Origin: Planctomycetota bacterium
GTDB lineage: Bacteria > Planctomycetota > UBA1135 > GCA-002686595
Length of the DNA stretch: 64,000 nt
Assembly (NCBI GenBank): GCA_020638875.1
Contig: JACKHS010000015.1
Location: 22,239 to 86,238 of the forward strand
Direction of reading: 5' to 3'
Both the position numbers and the translations under genes were made by a program. The notes below the pieces were generated by a model. The model was not told the origin of the DNA. It did no database searches and worked only from the letters and a program-made list of their open reading frames with translations. This document shows positions 28,657-37,652 of this stretch, piece after piece (positions within the stretch are counted from its first letter, which is position 1; each line of letters starts with the position of its first letter).

Positions 28657-31600
28657 TCAGCGCGCCGCCAGGTCCGCGCGCAACGTCTGCCCGTCGCCCA
28701 GCGCGAACTCGGTCCAGGCCGAGCCCGTCAGCGGCGCGTCGGCGCGCTCGTAGCGCGTGGTCAGCGTCTCGCCGGAGATCAGCTCGGCGTGCTCCTCGAG
28801 CGCGCGCGCGAGCGCCTCCCCGTCCGCGTCGAGGCGCAGGTGGATGCGCTCCTCCACCGCGAGGCCGCGCTCCTTGCGCAGCGCGTTCACGCGGCTGACG
28901 ACCTCACGGGCGAGGCCCTCGCGCACCAGCTCGTCGTCGAGCTCGGTATCGAGGAAGACGACGACGTGGCCGTCGGTCTCGACGTCGAAGTCGGCGGTGG
29001 TCTCGACGGTGACCTGCACGTCCTCGGCGGTCAGCGCCACGGGCTCGCCGTCGACGTCGACCGTCACGCTGCGACCGCCGCGCAGCGCCGCGACCGCCGC
29101 CGAGTCGAGCTGGCCGATCGCGCCGGCAGCGGCCTTCATGCGCGCGCCGAGGCGCTTGCCGAGGACCTTGAAGTTCGGCTTCGCGCGCAGCACGCAGAGC
29201 TGACCGTCGTCGGCCGCGAGGCTCCCCCACCCCTTGATGTTGAGCTCGTCGAGCACCTGCTCGGTCGCGAACGGGCTGCCGAGCAGCGCGAGGCTGGCCG
29301 GGTCCGAGGCGCGCACCGAGATCGAGCGCAGCGGTTGGCGCACGCGGCGCCCCGAGCGCTCGCGCAGGGCGCGGCCCATCTCGACCACGCGCTCGACGAG
29401 TTGCATCGCGCCCTCGAGCGCGCGGTCGACGCGCGCGGCGTCGGGTGCCGGGAACGGCTCGACGTGCACCGAACGGCCGTGGCCCGCGAGGCGCCGCCAG
29501 AGCACGTCGGCGAGGAACGGCATCACCGGCGCGACGAGCAGCGTCACGGCGGAGAGCGCCTCGTGGAGCGTCGCGAACGCGCCGAGCTTGTCGGTCGAGA
29601 CCTCGCCCTTCCAGAAGCGCCGGCGGTTGCGCCGGATGTACCAGTTGGAGAGCTCGTCGACGACGAAGCGCTCCACGCGCGCGCACGCACCGGAGAGGTC
29701 GTAGGCCTCGAACGCGCCCCGCACCTCCCCCACCGTCGTCTGCACGCGCGAGAGCAGCCAACGGTCGATCTCGCAGCGCGACGCCGGCGCGGGCACGCGC
29801 GCGTCGCCCGGATCGAAGCCGTCCAGGCGCGCGTACTCGGCCAGGAACTTGTAGCTGTTGAGCAGCGTGCCGACGAAGCGGCGGCGCACGTCGAGCACGC
29901 CGTCCTTGTAGCCGCTCGCGCGCTCGGGGTGCTCGGGCGGCAGGTACTCGACGCGCAGCGGTTCGCCGGGGCTCGAGCTCGAGAGCAGGTACCAGCGCCA
30001 GGCGTCGACGCCGTGCTCCGCGATCGCGTCCCAGGGCGGCAGCACGTTGCCGCGCGACTTCGACATCTTCTGGCCGTCGCGATCGAGCAGCAGGCCGTTC
30101 ACGACGCAGTTCTTGTAGACCACGCCGGGCTGGAGCTCGGGCTCGAGCTCGGCCAGGAACGAGCCGATCGCGATCAGCGAGTAGAACCAACCGCGCGTCT
30201 GGTCGAGGCCCTCGGCGATGAAGTCGGCGGGGAACTGCCGCGCCGTGGCCGCGCGGCCGGCGCCGAAGGGGAAGTGGTGCTGGGCGTAGGGCATCGAGCC
30301 CGAGTCGAACCAGCAGTCGAGCACGGCGCGCGTGCGGTGCATGACGCCGCCGCACGCGTCGCACGCGAGCGTGACCTCGTCGATCAGCGGCTTGTGGTTG
30401 TCGAAGCCCGCGGGCAGCCCGCCGGCGAGTTGCTCGAGCTCCGCGCGGCTGCCGATCGCGTGCTCGGCGTCGCAACCCTCGCAGACCCAGAAGGGCAGCG
30501 GTGTGCCCCAGTAGCGGTCGCGCGAGATGTTCCAGTCGATGTTGTTCTCGAGCCAGTCCGCGAAGCGCTTGTGGCCCACCTCGGCGGGCACCCAGTTGCA
30601 CTGCGCGTTGTAGGCGAGCATGCGCTCCTTGTAGCTCGACGTGCGCACGTACCAGGCGGGCGTCGCGAACTGGAACAGCGCCGTGTGGCAACGCCAGCAG
30701 TGCGGGTAGCTGTGCGTCTCGCGCGCCTTCTTGAACATGCGGCCGCGCGCCTTGAGGTCCTCCATGAGGCCCTCGTCGGCTTCCTTGAAGAAGGTCCCCG
30801 CCGCGACACCGCCGACCGGGACGACGAGGCGCCCCTCGGTCCCGACGGCCTGCAGCACGGGCAGCGCGTTCTCCTGCGCGGTGATCCAGTCGTCCGCACC
30901 GTAGCTCGGCGCCTGGTGCACGATGCCCGTGCCGTCCTCCGTCGTCACGTACGTCGCGGCGACGACCGTCCAGCGCCTGGCGGCCTCGGGCACCCACGCG
31001 CCCGGGTCGACCTCCGGCACCGCGTCGGCGAAGGGCGGCTCGTACGCGAGACCGACGAGCTCCGCGCCCTTGCGCGTCTCGAGCACCTCGTGCCCTTCGC
31101 CCAGCACGGCCGCCGCGCGCGGCGCCGCGACCCAGACCTCCTCGTGCCCGGCCGAGCCCGGCTCGGCGCCCTTCGGCACCGGCAGCGCGACGCGCGCGCG
31201 CACGTAGTCGACGTTCGGGTGCACCGCGAGCGCGACGTTCGACGGCAGCGTCCAGGGCGTCGTCGTCCAGGCGAGCAGCGACGCCCCGCCGTCCCGCAGC
31301 GGGAAGCGCACCGTCACGCTCGGGTCGAGCACGTCCTGGTACACGCCGGGTTGGCCGACCTCGTGCGAGGAGAGCCCCGTGCCGCAACGGCCGCAGTAGT
31401 GCACGACGCGCTTGCCGCGGTACACGAGCCCCTCGTCGTGGAAGCGCTTCAGCACGTACCAGACGGACTCGACGTAGTCCTCGTCGTAGGTGACGTACGG
31501 GTGCTCGTAGTCGAGCCAGTAGCCGATGCGCTCGCTGAGCTCCTCCCACTCCTTGCGGTAGGTCCAGACGCTCTCGCGGCACTTCGCGTTGAAGGCGGCG

Positions 31601-31971
31601 ACGCCGTACTCCTCGATCTGCGGCTTGCCGCTGATGCCGAGGGCCTTCTCGACCTCGAGCTCCACCGGCAGCCCGTGCGTGTCCCAGCCCGCCTTGCGAT
31701 CGACGCGCTTGCCGAGCATGGTCTGGAAGCGGCAGACCGTGTCCTTGATGGTGCGCGCCATCACGTGGTGGATGCCCGGGCGGCCGTTGGCCGTCGGAGG
31801 GCCCTCCCAGAAGACGAAGGGCGGCGCCTCCGCGCGGGCGGCCTGCACGGCGCCGAAGACGTCCTGGTCCCGCCAGACCGCGAGCACCTCGCGCTCGGCG
31901 GCGTCGGGGCGGGTGGCGAGCGCCTCCGGGAGGGGGGCGTAGCGGAGCTCGGGATCGGTGGGGGCGCTCAT
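28657..31971 (-). CDS. ileS: Isoleucyl-tRNA synthetase, type 2 (IleRS2)
   Basis: A 1104-aa class I synthetase that charges tRNA-Ile. The Rossmann catalytic core has the first signature as GIHH (residues 66-69, in NGRPGIHHVMARTIKD) instead of canonical HxGH, and the second signature KMSKSRGN at 635-642. Between them lies the CP1 editing domain (WTTTPWTLPSN ... GTGIVHQAPSYGADD), which removes misactivated valine. The C-terminal half holds the anticodon-binding helical domain and the extra domain of the long eukaryotic-like type 2 enzymes. The GXHH variant is known in IleRS2 and has been linked to very high mupirocin resistance. No T-box leader is visible upstream. The tRNA-Ile substrate is encoded in this window. 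Confidence 0.97.
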   Translation of the reverse strand: MSAPTDPELRYAPLPEALATRPDAAEREVLAVWRDQDVFGAVQAARAEAPPFVFWEGPPTANGRPGIHHVMARTIKDTVCRFQTMLGKRVDRKAGWDTHGLPVELEVEKALGISGKPQIEEYGVAAFNAKCRESVWTYRKEWEELSERIGYWLDYEHPYVTYDEDYVESVWYVLKRFHDEGLVYRGKRVVHYCGRCGTGLSSHEVGQPGVYQDVLDPSVTVRFPLRDGGASLLAWTTTPWTLPSNVALAVHPNVDYVRARVALPVPKGAEPGSAGHEEVWVAAPRAAAVLGEGHEVLETRKGAELVGLAYEPPFADAVPEVDPGAWVPEAARRWTVVAATYVTTEDGTGIVHQAPSYGADDWITAQENALPVLQAVGTEGRLVVPVGGVAAGTFFKEADEGLMEDLKARGRMFKKARETHSYPHCWRCHTALFQFATPAWYVRTSSYKERMLAYNAQCNWVPAEVGHKRFADWLENNIDWNISRDRYWGTPLPFWVCEGCDAEHAIGSRAELEQLAGGLPAGFDNHKPLIDEVTLACDACGGVMHRTRAVLDCWFDSGSMPYAQHHFPFGAGRAATARQFPADFIAEGLDQTRGWFYSLIAIGSFLAELEPELQPGVVYKNCVVNGLLLDRDGQKMSKSRGNVLPPWDAIAEHGVDAWRWYLLSSSSPGEPLRVEYLPPEHPERASGYKDGVLDVRRRFVGTLLNSYKFLAEYARLDGFDPGDARVPAPASRCEIDRWLLSRVQTTVGEVRGAFEAYDLSGACARVERFVVDELSNWYIRRNRRRFWKGEVSTDKLGAFATLHEALSAVTLLVAPVMPFLADVLWRRLAGHGRSVHVEPFPAPDAARVDRALEGAMQLVERVVEMGRALRERSGRRVRQPLRSISVRASDPASLALLGSPFATEQVLDELNIKGWGSLAADDGQLCVLRAKPNFKVLGKRLGARMKAAAGAIGQLDSAAVAALRGGRSVTVDVDGEPVALTAEDVQVTVETTADFDVETDGHVVVFLDTELDDELVREGLAREVVSRVNALRKERGLAVEERIHLRLDADGEALARALEEHAELISGETLTTRYERADAPLTGSAWTEFALGDGQTLRADLAAR

Positions 31972-32182
31972 CGTGGCAGACGTTCTATCAGGCGCGGCGG
32001 CCCTTGTCCCCCGCCAGCGGGGGCGGGCGGGGCCGCCCGGGGCCCCGGGAGGGCACGTAGCGGGCCGGGGAGAGGCGGTCCAATCTTCCCCGGGGAAATC
32101 CCCGCAACGTTGGCGGGCGCCGGGGTAGAAGGGAGGTCGGCCCTCGGGCTCTCCGCCTCCCCCCTACCCCACCCGCCCCACG

Positions 32183-33262
32183 ATGCGCTCCTCCCTGCTC
32201 CTCGTCCCGCTCCTCGCCGCGCCCGCCGCGGCCCAGTCCGTCGCCGTGCTCGAGCAGCTCCCCAACGGCGTGTTGTTCACCTACAGCGACGACGACTGCA
32301 ACGTCTGCGGGGGCAGCTTCTCGCCGCCCACCCAGACCGTGGCCGACGACTTCGTCGTGGTGACCTCCGGCACCTTCACGCTCGAGGAGATCGTGCTGTG
32401 GGGCGTGCACGACAACGGCACCGCGCTCGACCCGAACGTCTTCCAGGTCACGCTGTACCCGGACGCGAACGGCGTCCCGGGGCCGCAGATCTACAGCGCG
32501 CTGCTCGCGCCGACGAGCGCGGTCGCGACCGGTGCGACGCACTTCGGCGAGGCCGAGGTCGAGGTCACGCTGCACCCGGTGCCGCAGCCGCAGCTCCCCG
32601 CGGGCACCTACTGGATCGAGCTCTACAACAGCACCTTCTCGACGCCGGCGTCGTGGGGCTGGCTGAGCGGCGACCTCGACGTCGCCAACGGCCGCGACGG
32701 CTTCGTGTTCTCGCCCGACATCCCCGCGAGCACCTGGTACGCCGACGGCTACGCGCCGGGCGGCCCGGCGCGCAACTTCGCGCTGCGCCTCGTCGGCAGC
32801 GGCGCGCAGACCGGCGGCCCGATCCAGCCCTACTGCTTCGGCGCGAGCTGCCCCTGCGCGAACGACGACGCGGCCGCCGGCTGCACCAACTCGACCGGCG
32901 CCGGCGCGGCGCTGCCCTTCGCCGGCAGCGCGAACCTCGCGCAGGACGACCTCGTGCTGAGCGGCGCGGGGCTGCCGGCGGGCCAGCCGGCGCTGCTGAT
33001 CGTCGGCGAGAACGCCGTGGCCGGCGGCGCGGGCACGATCTTCGGCGACGGCCTGCGCTGCGCCGGCCAGAACGTGCGGCGCCTCGGCGTGGTCGCGGCC
33101 GACGCCGGCGGACACGCGAGCTGGGGCCCGGGCCTCGCCGCGGGGCAGGGCTGGCTCCCCGGTGACGTGCGCTACTTCCAGGCCTGGTACCGCGATCCGT
33201 CCGGTAGCCCGTGCGGGGGCAGCTTCAACCTGACGCACGGCGTCGCGGTGACCTGGCAGTAG
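32183..33262 (+). CDS. Secreted protein with Cys-rich planctomycete-type C-terminal domain (paralogue 1)
   Basis: A 359-aa exported protein of unknown function with signal peptide MRSSLLLVPLLAAPAAAQS. Residues ~20-210 are beta-rich, with a CNVCGGSF motif and segments such as TLEEIVLWGVHDNG and GTYWIELYNSTF that recall choice-of-anchor type extracellular beta domains. Residues 217-359 form a C-terminal domain shared with the convergent neighbour at 33347-34342: YCF..CPC.N, GCTN, GTIFGDGLRCAG, YFQAWYRDPSGSPCG and FNLTHGV. The conserved Cys suggest disulfides outside the cytoplasm. No enzymatic motif is visible. A perfect 16-bp hairpin separates it from the convergent paralogue and probably terminates both. 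Confidence 0.8.
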   Translation: MRSSLLLVPLLAAPAAAQSVAVLEQLPNGVLFTYSDDDCNVCGGSFSPPTQTVADDFVVVTSGTFTLEEIVLWGVHDNGTALDPNVFQVTLYPDANGVPGPQIYSALLAPTSAVATGATHFGEAEVEVTLHPVPQPQLPAGTYWIELYNSTFSTPASWGWLSGDLDVANGRDGFVFSPDIPASTWYADGYAPGGPARNFALRLVGSGAQTGGPIQPYCFGASCPCANDDAAAGCTNSTGAGAALPFAGSANLAQDDLVLSGAGLPAGQPALLIVGENAVAGGAGTIFGDGLRCAGQNVRRLGVVAADAGGHASWGPGLAAGQGWLPGDVRYFQAWYRDPSGSPCGGSFNLTHGVAVTWQ

Positions 33263-33284
33263 GCGTCGCGCGCGCTCCGAAACG

Positions 33285-33320
33285 CGGACGGCCCCGAGCG
33301 CACGCGCTCGGGGCCGTCCG
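33285..33320. terminator. Bidirectional terminator between convergent paralogues
   Basis: A perfect 16-bp GC-rich stem (33285-33300 with 33305-33320) with loop cacg. On + it is preceded by gaaac and followed by tcttcc. It lies in the 84-bp gap between two convergent stop codons. Confidence 0.85.
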
Positions 33321-33346
33321 TCTTCCTGGCGTCTCGAGCGTCGCGC

Positions 33347-34342
33347 TCAGTTCGCCCAGCCGACCTGCACGCCGTTCGTCAGGTTGAAGAACGAACCGCA
33401 GGGGCTGCCGACGGGGTCGCGGTACCAGTACTGGTAGGCGCGCGTGTCGCCGGCGGTGACGCCGCCCTTCACGGCGACGTCGATGGTCGAGGTCGCGGCG
33501 CCGAGGGCGTCCGCGCTCACGACCTGCAGGCGCACGACCGAGCCGCCCGCGCAGCGCAGTCCGTCGCCGAAGGTGTTGCCGAGGCCGCCGTTCACGGCGT
33601 TGACGCCCTGGAAGAACAGGCCCGGCTGACCGGGCGCCGCGCCGCTCGCGTGCAGCGCGAGCGTGCTCGCCGAGGCGCTCGCGACGCCCGAGGTCGCGAG
33701 GTTCGCGCCCGCGGCGTTCGCGCCGTTCGCGCAGCCGTTGCCGGCGGCGCCGGAGTTGCCGCAGGGCGCGGCCGTCCCGCTGCCGTCGCAGAAGCAGAAC
33801 GGCGTCCCGGGCGCGGGCGCGACGACGTCGAGCGTCATCGGGAAGATCTCGAGCAGTCCGCCCTGGCCCTGGATGACGTAGTTGAACGAGGTCATGTTCG
33901 CGGCGACGTCGTAGGTGCCCGGCAGCAGCGTGATGTCGGCGGACGGGAAGAAGCTCCCCACCGCGCCCCACTCGCAGCTGAAGAAGTGCCCGCTGGCGAG
34001 CTGCGTCTGGAAGATGCGGAAGCCGTCGGCCGCGGGGAAGTCGTTCTGGATCTGCAGGTCGGTCGGGCCGCCGAGCGCGGCGCCGGTCGAGCCGTTGATG
34101 TCGAGGTCGAACGTCCCGAGGTCGATCGCGTAGGCGACGAGCTGGCCGGGCGCGATCGGCGTGCCGGGCTCGGTCACGTCGAAGGAGAGCACCGCGGTGG
34201 CGCCCGCGGCCGCGCCGGCGAAGGGACCGGAGCCGTAGGAGTTGCTGAGCACCTGACCGGTGACGACGACCGAGTAGGTGCCGGCCTGCGCCGCGCCGGC
34301 GGCGGCGACGAGCAGGAGCGCGGAGGCGAGGAGGGAGCGCAT
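33347..34342 (-). CDS. Secreted protein with Cys-rich planctomycete-type C-terminal domain (paralogue 2)
   Basis: A 331-aa exported protein with signal peptide MRSLLASALLLVAAAGAAQA. Residues ~20-175 are a beta-rich domain (YSVVVTGQVLSNSYG, AVLSFDVTEPG) of the kind seen in PEP-CTERM-like secreted proteins, but without a PEP-CTERM anchor. Residues 182-331 match the C-terminal domain of the neighbour: FCFC...PCGN, GCANG, GNTFGDGLRCAGG, YQYWYRDPVGSPCG and FNLTNGVQVGW. The N-terminal domains of the two genes are not clearly alike, so this is a shared C-terminal module rather than a simple gene duplication. An upstream in-frame ATG at 34381 would place 13 residues before the signal peptide; 34342 is preferred. 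Confidence 0.8.
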   Translation of the reverse strand: MRSLLASALLLVAAAGAAQAGTYSVVVTGQVLSNSYGSGPFAGAAAGATAVLSFDVTEPGTPIAPGQLVAYAIDLGTFDLDINGSTGAALGGPTDLQIQNDFPAADGFRIFQTQLASGHFFSCEWGAVGSFFPSADITLLPGTYDVAANMTSFNYVIQGQGGLLEIFPMTLDVVAPAPGTPFCFCDGSGTAAPCGNSGAAGNGCANGANAAGANLATSGVASASASTLALHASGAAPGQPGLFFQGVNAVNGGLGNTFGDGLRCAGGSVVRLQVVSADALGAATSTIDVAVKGGVTAGDTRAYQYWYRDPVGSPCGSFFNLTNGVQVGWAN

Positions 34343-34441
34343 GGGGCGCGGGGGGTGGAGGTCGCGGAAGCGCCGCGGCACCCGCGCCGCGACCTGGGCC
34401 AGGCTAGCGCGTCGCCAGGTTCCCCGGTGTCTTCCCCAGGG

Positions 34442-34482
34442 AAAAACAGAGCTTCGGACCGCCCCCGGGACCCTCCTGGGGG
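34442..34482 (-). terminator. Possible terminator after the Gfo/Idh gene
   Basis: On the minus strand ccccc...ggggg forms a short GC stem 8 bp after the stop, and a run of five T follows after about 16 bases. The gap between stem and T-run is longer than usual, so this is weak. Confidence 0.35.
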
Positions 34483-34489
34483 TGCGCCG

Positions 34490-35500
34490 CTACCACTCCT
34501 GCGCGCGGATGTCGGCGGCGATGCGCTCGGCGAGCTCCAGCGCGCGGCGACCGTCGCGGCCGCTGACCTCCGGCTGCGCGCCCTGCTCGATGCAGTCGAG
34601 GAAGGCGTCGAGCTCGGCCTGCAGCGGCCGCTGCGCGCCCGCGAGCTCGAGCTCGGTCACGCTCAGCACGCGCTCCTTGATCCAGTCCTGGCGCATCGCG
34701 AGCAGCATCGGGTCGAGGGTGCGCAGCGCCTCGCGACCGCTCTCCCACTCGGGCCCCTGGGTGATGTAGATGCCGTAGTTCTTCTGGAAGTCGAGGCTGA
34801 CGTAGCCCTGCGACGAGAAGAGCCGGAAGCGCCGCGTCGCCTCGAGCGAGGCGCGCGAGGCCGAGATGTTGGCGCGCGCGCCGTTGGCGAACACGAGCCG
34901 CACCGAGGCCATGTCCTCATAGTCGGTGAGGATCGCGCCGCCGGCGGCGTCCACGCTCTCGATCTCCGAGTCGACGAGGTGCAGGATCAGGTCGAGGTCG
35001 TGGATCATCAGGTCGTGCACGACGCCGACGTCCATCGAGCGGAACGAGAAGGGCGCGAGGCGGTGGCACTCGATGAAGCGCGGGCGCATGCCCATCTGGC
35101 GCACCTTGCGCACACCGGGCTGGAAGCGCTCGACATGGCCGACGCCGAGCAGCGCGCCGCCGCGCTCGGCCGCGGCGAGGATCGCATCGGCGTCCGCGAG
35201 CGTGCCGGCGATGGGCTTCTCGACCAGGCACGGCACGCCGCGCTCGAGCAGCGGCACGGCCACGGCCGCGTGGAAGCGCGTGGGCACGACGACGCTGACG
35301 CCGTCGAGGTCCGCGGGCAGCTCGGACGCGTCCGACAGCGCGGCGCACCCGTACGCCTCGGCGACGCCGCGCGCCTGCTCGGCGTTCGCGTCGACCACGG
35401 CGACGAGCTCCGCGCGCGGGTTCTCGGCGTAGATCTTGGCGTGGATCTTCCCGAGGTGGCCGACGCCGACCACCGCCATGCGCAGCGCGCGCGCCGCCAT
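34490..35500 (-). CDS. Gfo/Idh/MocA family NAD(P)-dependent oxidoreductase
   Basis: A 336-aa oxidoreductase. The Rossmann motif is VVGVGHLGKIHAKIYAENP at the N-terminus; the family's EKP motif appears as VPCLVEKPIAGT, and the C-terminal alpha/beta domain holds HDLMIHDLDLILHLV with the likely catalytic His. The first ATG overlaps the lpxA stop (TGATG), so it is translated together with lpxA. Gfo/Idh enzymes next to lpxA are known as GnnA, which with the aminotransferase GnnB makes the 2,3-diamino sugar variant of lipid A; no gnnB is adjacent here, so that role is only a possibility. The position is also where lpxB or lpxI sits in other genomes. Confidence 0.85.
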   Translation of the reverse strand: MAARALRMAVVGVGHLGKIHAKIYAENPRAELVAVVDANAEQARGVAEAYGCAALSDASELPADLDGVSVVVPTRFHAAVAVPLLERGVPCLVEKPIAGTLADADAILAAAERGGALLGVGHVERFQPGVRKVRQMGMRPRFIECHRLAPFSFRSMDVGVVHDLMIHDLDLILHLVDSEIESVDAAGGAILTDYEDMASVRLVFANGARANISASRASLEATRRFRLFSSQGYVSLDFQKNYGIYITQGPEWESGREALRTLDPMLLAMRQDWIKERVLSVTELELAGAQRPLQAELDAFLDCIEQGAQPEVSGRDGRRALELAERIAADIRAQEW

Positions 35501-36351
35501 CAGAGCGTCGCCCCCGAGGCGATGCGCTCGGCGCCCTCGCGCGCGAACTCCTCGCGCAGGCTCTCGCGGTAGCGCCCGCGCTTGCCGCGCTCTGTGCGCT
35601 CGAGGCTCTCGAGCAGGTGCCGCACCGACGGGCTCTGGCCCTCGGAGTGGCGCAGCTCGGCCATCGCCTGCGCGAGCGGCTTGCGCGAGCGGAAGAGCAG
35701 CCGGAAGGCGTCCTTCAGGCTCTCGACCTCGTCCTCGTCGAAGCCGTTGCGCATCAGGCCGACCGAGTTGACGTTGCGCACGCGCGCGCGGTGGCCCTCG
35801 ACGACCATGAACGGCGGCACGTCGCGCTCGAGGCGCGTCAACCCGCCGACGTAGGCGAACTCGCCGACCGTGCAGAAGTGGTGCGCGCCCACGCCGCCCG
35901 AGATGTTCGCGCCGCGGCCGATCAGCACGTGGCCGGCGAGCATCACGTTGTTGGCGAGGATGACCTTGTCCTCGAGCTGGCAGTCGTGCGCGACGTGGCT
36001 GCACGCCATCAGCAGGCAACTGCTGCCGACGCGGGTGATCGCGCCGCCCTTGACCGTGCCGCGGTTGATCGTGACGAACTCGCGGATCAGGTTGTCGTCC
36101 CCCACCGCGAGCTCGGTCGGCTCGCCTTTGTAGGAGAAGTCCTGCGGCGGGCCGCCCAGGCTCGCCTGGCCGACGATGCGGTTGCGCGCGCCGATGGTGG
36201 TCACGCCCTCGATCACGACCTGCGGACCGATGATGGTGTCGTCGCCGACGGTCACGCGGGCGCCGAGGATCGAGTACGGTCCGACCTCGACGCCCGAGCC
36301 CAGCTCGGCGCGACGGTCGACCACAGCGGTGGGGTGGATCTTGGTGGCCAT
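35500..36351 (-). CDS. lpxA: UDP-GlcNAc acyltransferase LpxA
   Basis: A 283-aa trimeric left-handed beta-helix enzyme that adds a 3-hydroxyacyl chain from ACP to UDP-GlcNAc, the first step of lipid A synthesis. Hexapeptide repeats run from residue ~5 to 185. Conserved blocks include IHPTAVVD, ASLGGPPQDFSYKGEPT, REFVTINRGT, CSHVAHDCQLEDKVILANN (catalytic His in the HVAHD segment) and FAYVGGLTRLERDVPPFM. The C-terminal helical part is longer than in E. coli (262 aa). It starts 8 bp after the lpxC-fabZ stop and overlaps the next gene, in the order bamA-lpxD-lpxC/fabZ-lpxA-gfo. Confidence 0.96.
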   Translation of the reverse strand: MATKIHPTAVVDRRAELGSGVEVGPYSILGARVTVGDDTIIGPQVVIEGVTTIGARNRIVGQASLGGPPQDFSYKGEPTELAVGDDNLIREFVTINRGTVKGGAITRVGSSCLLMACSHVAHDCQLEDKVILANNVMLAGHVLIGRGANISGGVGAHHFCTVGEFAYVGGLTRLERDVPPFMVVEGHRARVRNVNSVGLMRNGFDEDEVESLKDAFRLLFRSRKPLAQAMAELRHSEGQSPSVRHLLESLERTERGKRGRYRESLREEFAREGAERIASGATL

Positions 36352-36359
36352 GGATTACC

Positions 36360-37652
36360 TCAAGCGTCGACCATGGTGAACATCAGCGTCGCCTCGCACA
36401 CCAGGCGGCCGGCCACGGAGCCGGTTCCGCGCACCTGGGCCGTCTGGCCCTTCATCTTCAGCGTCTCGACCTCGATGCGGAGCTGGTCGCCGGGCGTCAC
36501 GGCGCCGCGCAGCTTGACCTTGTCGATGGCCCACAGCACCGCGAGCTTGCCGGTGTTCTCGAGCTTGCGCAGCAGCAGCACGCCTGCGAGCTGCGCCATC
36601 GACTCGAGCTGCAACACGCCGGGCATGAGCGGTTGGTCGGGGAAGTGCCCCTGGAAGAACGGCTCGTTGATCGTCACGTTCTTCAGCGCCACCGCCTTCT
36701 TGTAGCCGTCGATCTCGATCACGCGGTCGATCAGCAGGAACGGGTAGCGGTGCGGGAGCATGCGCAGGATCTCGCGCACGTCGAGGCCCGACTCGCGGGT
36801 GATGACGCCGCCGGCCTCCTCCTCCTGCATCAGGTCGAGCAGCTTGCGCACCAGCTCCGCGTTGGTGCGGTGCCCCGAGGCGTGAGCGATCACGTGCGCC
36901 TGCAGGCGCGCGCCGAGCAGCGAGAGGTCGCCGAGGATGTCGAGCAGCTTGTGCCGCACGGGCTCGTCGGCGAGGCGCAGCTTCGTCTCGGGGTCGCCGA
37001 GCACGACCGTGTTCTCGCGCGTCGCGCCCTTGCCGAGTCCCGCGGCCTGCAGCGCCTCGACCTCGGAGGCCAGGCAGAAGGTGCGCGCCGGCGCGATCTC
37101 CTGCTCGAACGACTCGGGCGTGACGGCGATGCGCGCGCTGGCGCTCTGCACGCCCGGGTCGTCGAAGGAGGCCACGTACTGCAGCGTCAACCCGGGGTCC
37201 TCGCTCGGCAGCGCGATCAACGTCGCGTCCCCGTGGCGCACGTAGACCGGCTTGGAGAGGCGGAACTCGCGCACCTGCGGGCGCTGCTCGACGAAGCCGG
37301 CCTGCTTGAACAGCTCGACGAAGGGCCGCGCGCTGCCGTCCATGCCGGGCATCTCGACGCCCGAGATCTCGACGCGCGCGTTGTCGACGCCGAGGCCCGT
37401 GCAGGCCGCGAGCAGGTGCTCGACCGTGTCGACGTACACCGCGCCGCGCTGCAGGCGCGAACGGCGCTCCTTGTCGGAGTAGTAGCTGATGAGCGCGGGG
37501 ATCGGGTCGGACTCGGGCAGGTCGCTGCGCACGAACTCGATGCCGTGGTCCGCGGCGGCCGGCAGGACGCGCACCTTGACGTGCTCGCCGCTGTGCAGCC
37601 CGACGCCCTCGAACTCGACCGCCGTGCGCAGCGTGCGCTGGGAGCGGCTCAC
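36360..37652 (-). CDS. lpxC/fabZ: Bifunctional LpxC deacetylase / FabZ dehydratase fusion
   Basis: A 430-aa natural fusion. Residues 1-280 are LpxC, the zinc deacetylase that commits UDP-acyl-GlcNAc to lipid A: His79 in DTVEHLLAA, His234 and Asp238 in [11 protein letters not shown], and His261 in HASGHRTN, nearly the E. coli numbering. Residues ~290-430 are FabZ, the 3-hydroxyacyl-ACP dehydratase: [13 protein letters not shown], then [16 protein letters not shown] with His336 and Glu350. Such fusions are known in Bacteroidetes and other phyla. The start is GTG at 37652, which overlaps the lpxD stop (GTGA) and has GGAGG 6 bases before it. Linking both activities may balance lipid A and fatty-acid synthesis. 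Confidence 0.96.
   Translation of the reverse strand: MSRSQRTLRTAVEFEGVGLHSGEHVKVRVLPAAADHGIEFVRSDLPESDPIPALISYYSDKERRSRLQRGAVYVDTVEHLLAACTGLGVDNARVEISGVEMPGMDGSARPFVELFKQAGFVEQRPQVREFRLSKPVYVRHGDATLIALPSEDPGLTLQYVASFDDPGVQSASARIAVTPESFEQEIAPARTFCLASEVEALQAAGLGKGATRENTVVLGDPETKLRLADEPVRHKLLDILGDLSLLGARLQAHVIAHASGHRTNAELVRKLLDLMQEEEAGGVITRESGLDVREILRMLPHRYPFLLIDRVIEIDGYKKAVALKNVTINEPFFQGHFPDQPLMPGVLQLESMAQLAGVLLLRKLENTGKLAVLWAIDKVKLRGAVTPGDQLRIEVETLKMKGQTAQVRGTGSVAGRLVCEATLMFTMVDA

Noticed and set aside
31972..32182. T-box riboswitch in front of ileS
   Set aside because: No specifier loop, T-box sequence (TGGNACCGCG type) or antiterminator is visible in the 211-bp divergent region.
28435..33165. 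A 1576-aa + strand frame antisense to ileS
   Set aside because: It is the complementary shadow of a high-GC gene; ileS on the minus strand has all synthetase motifs.
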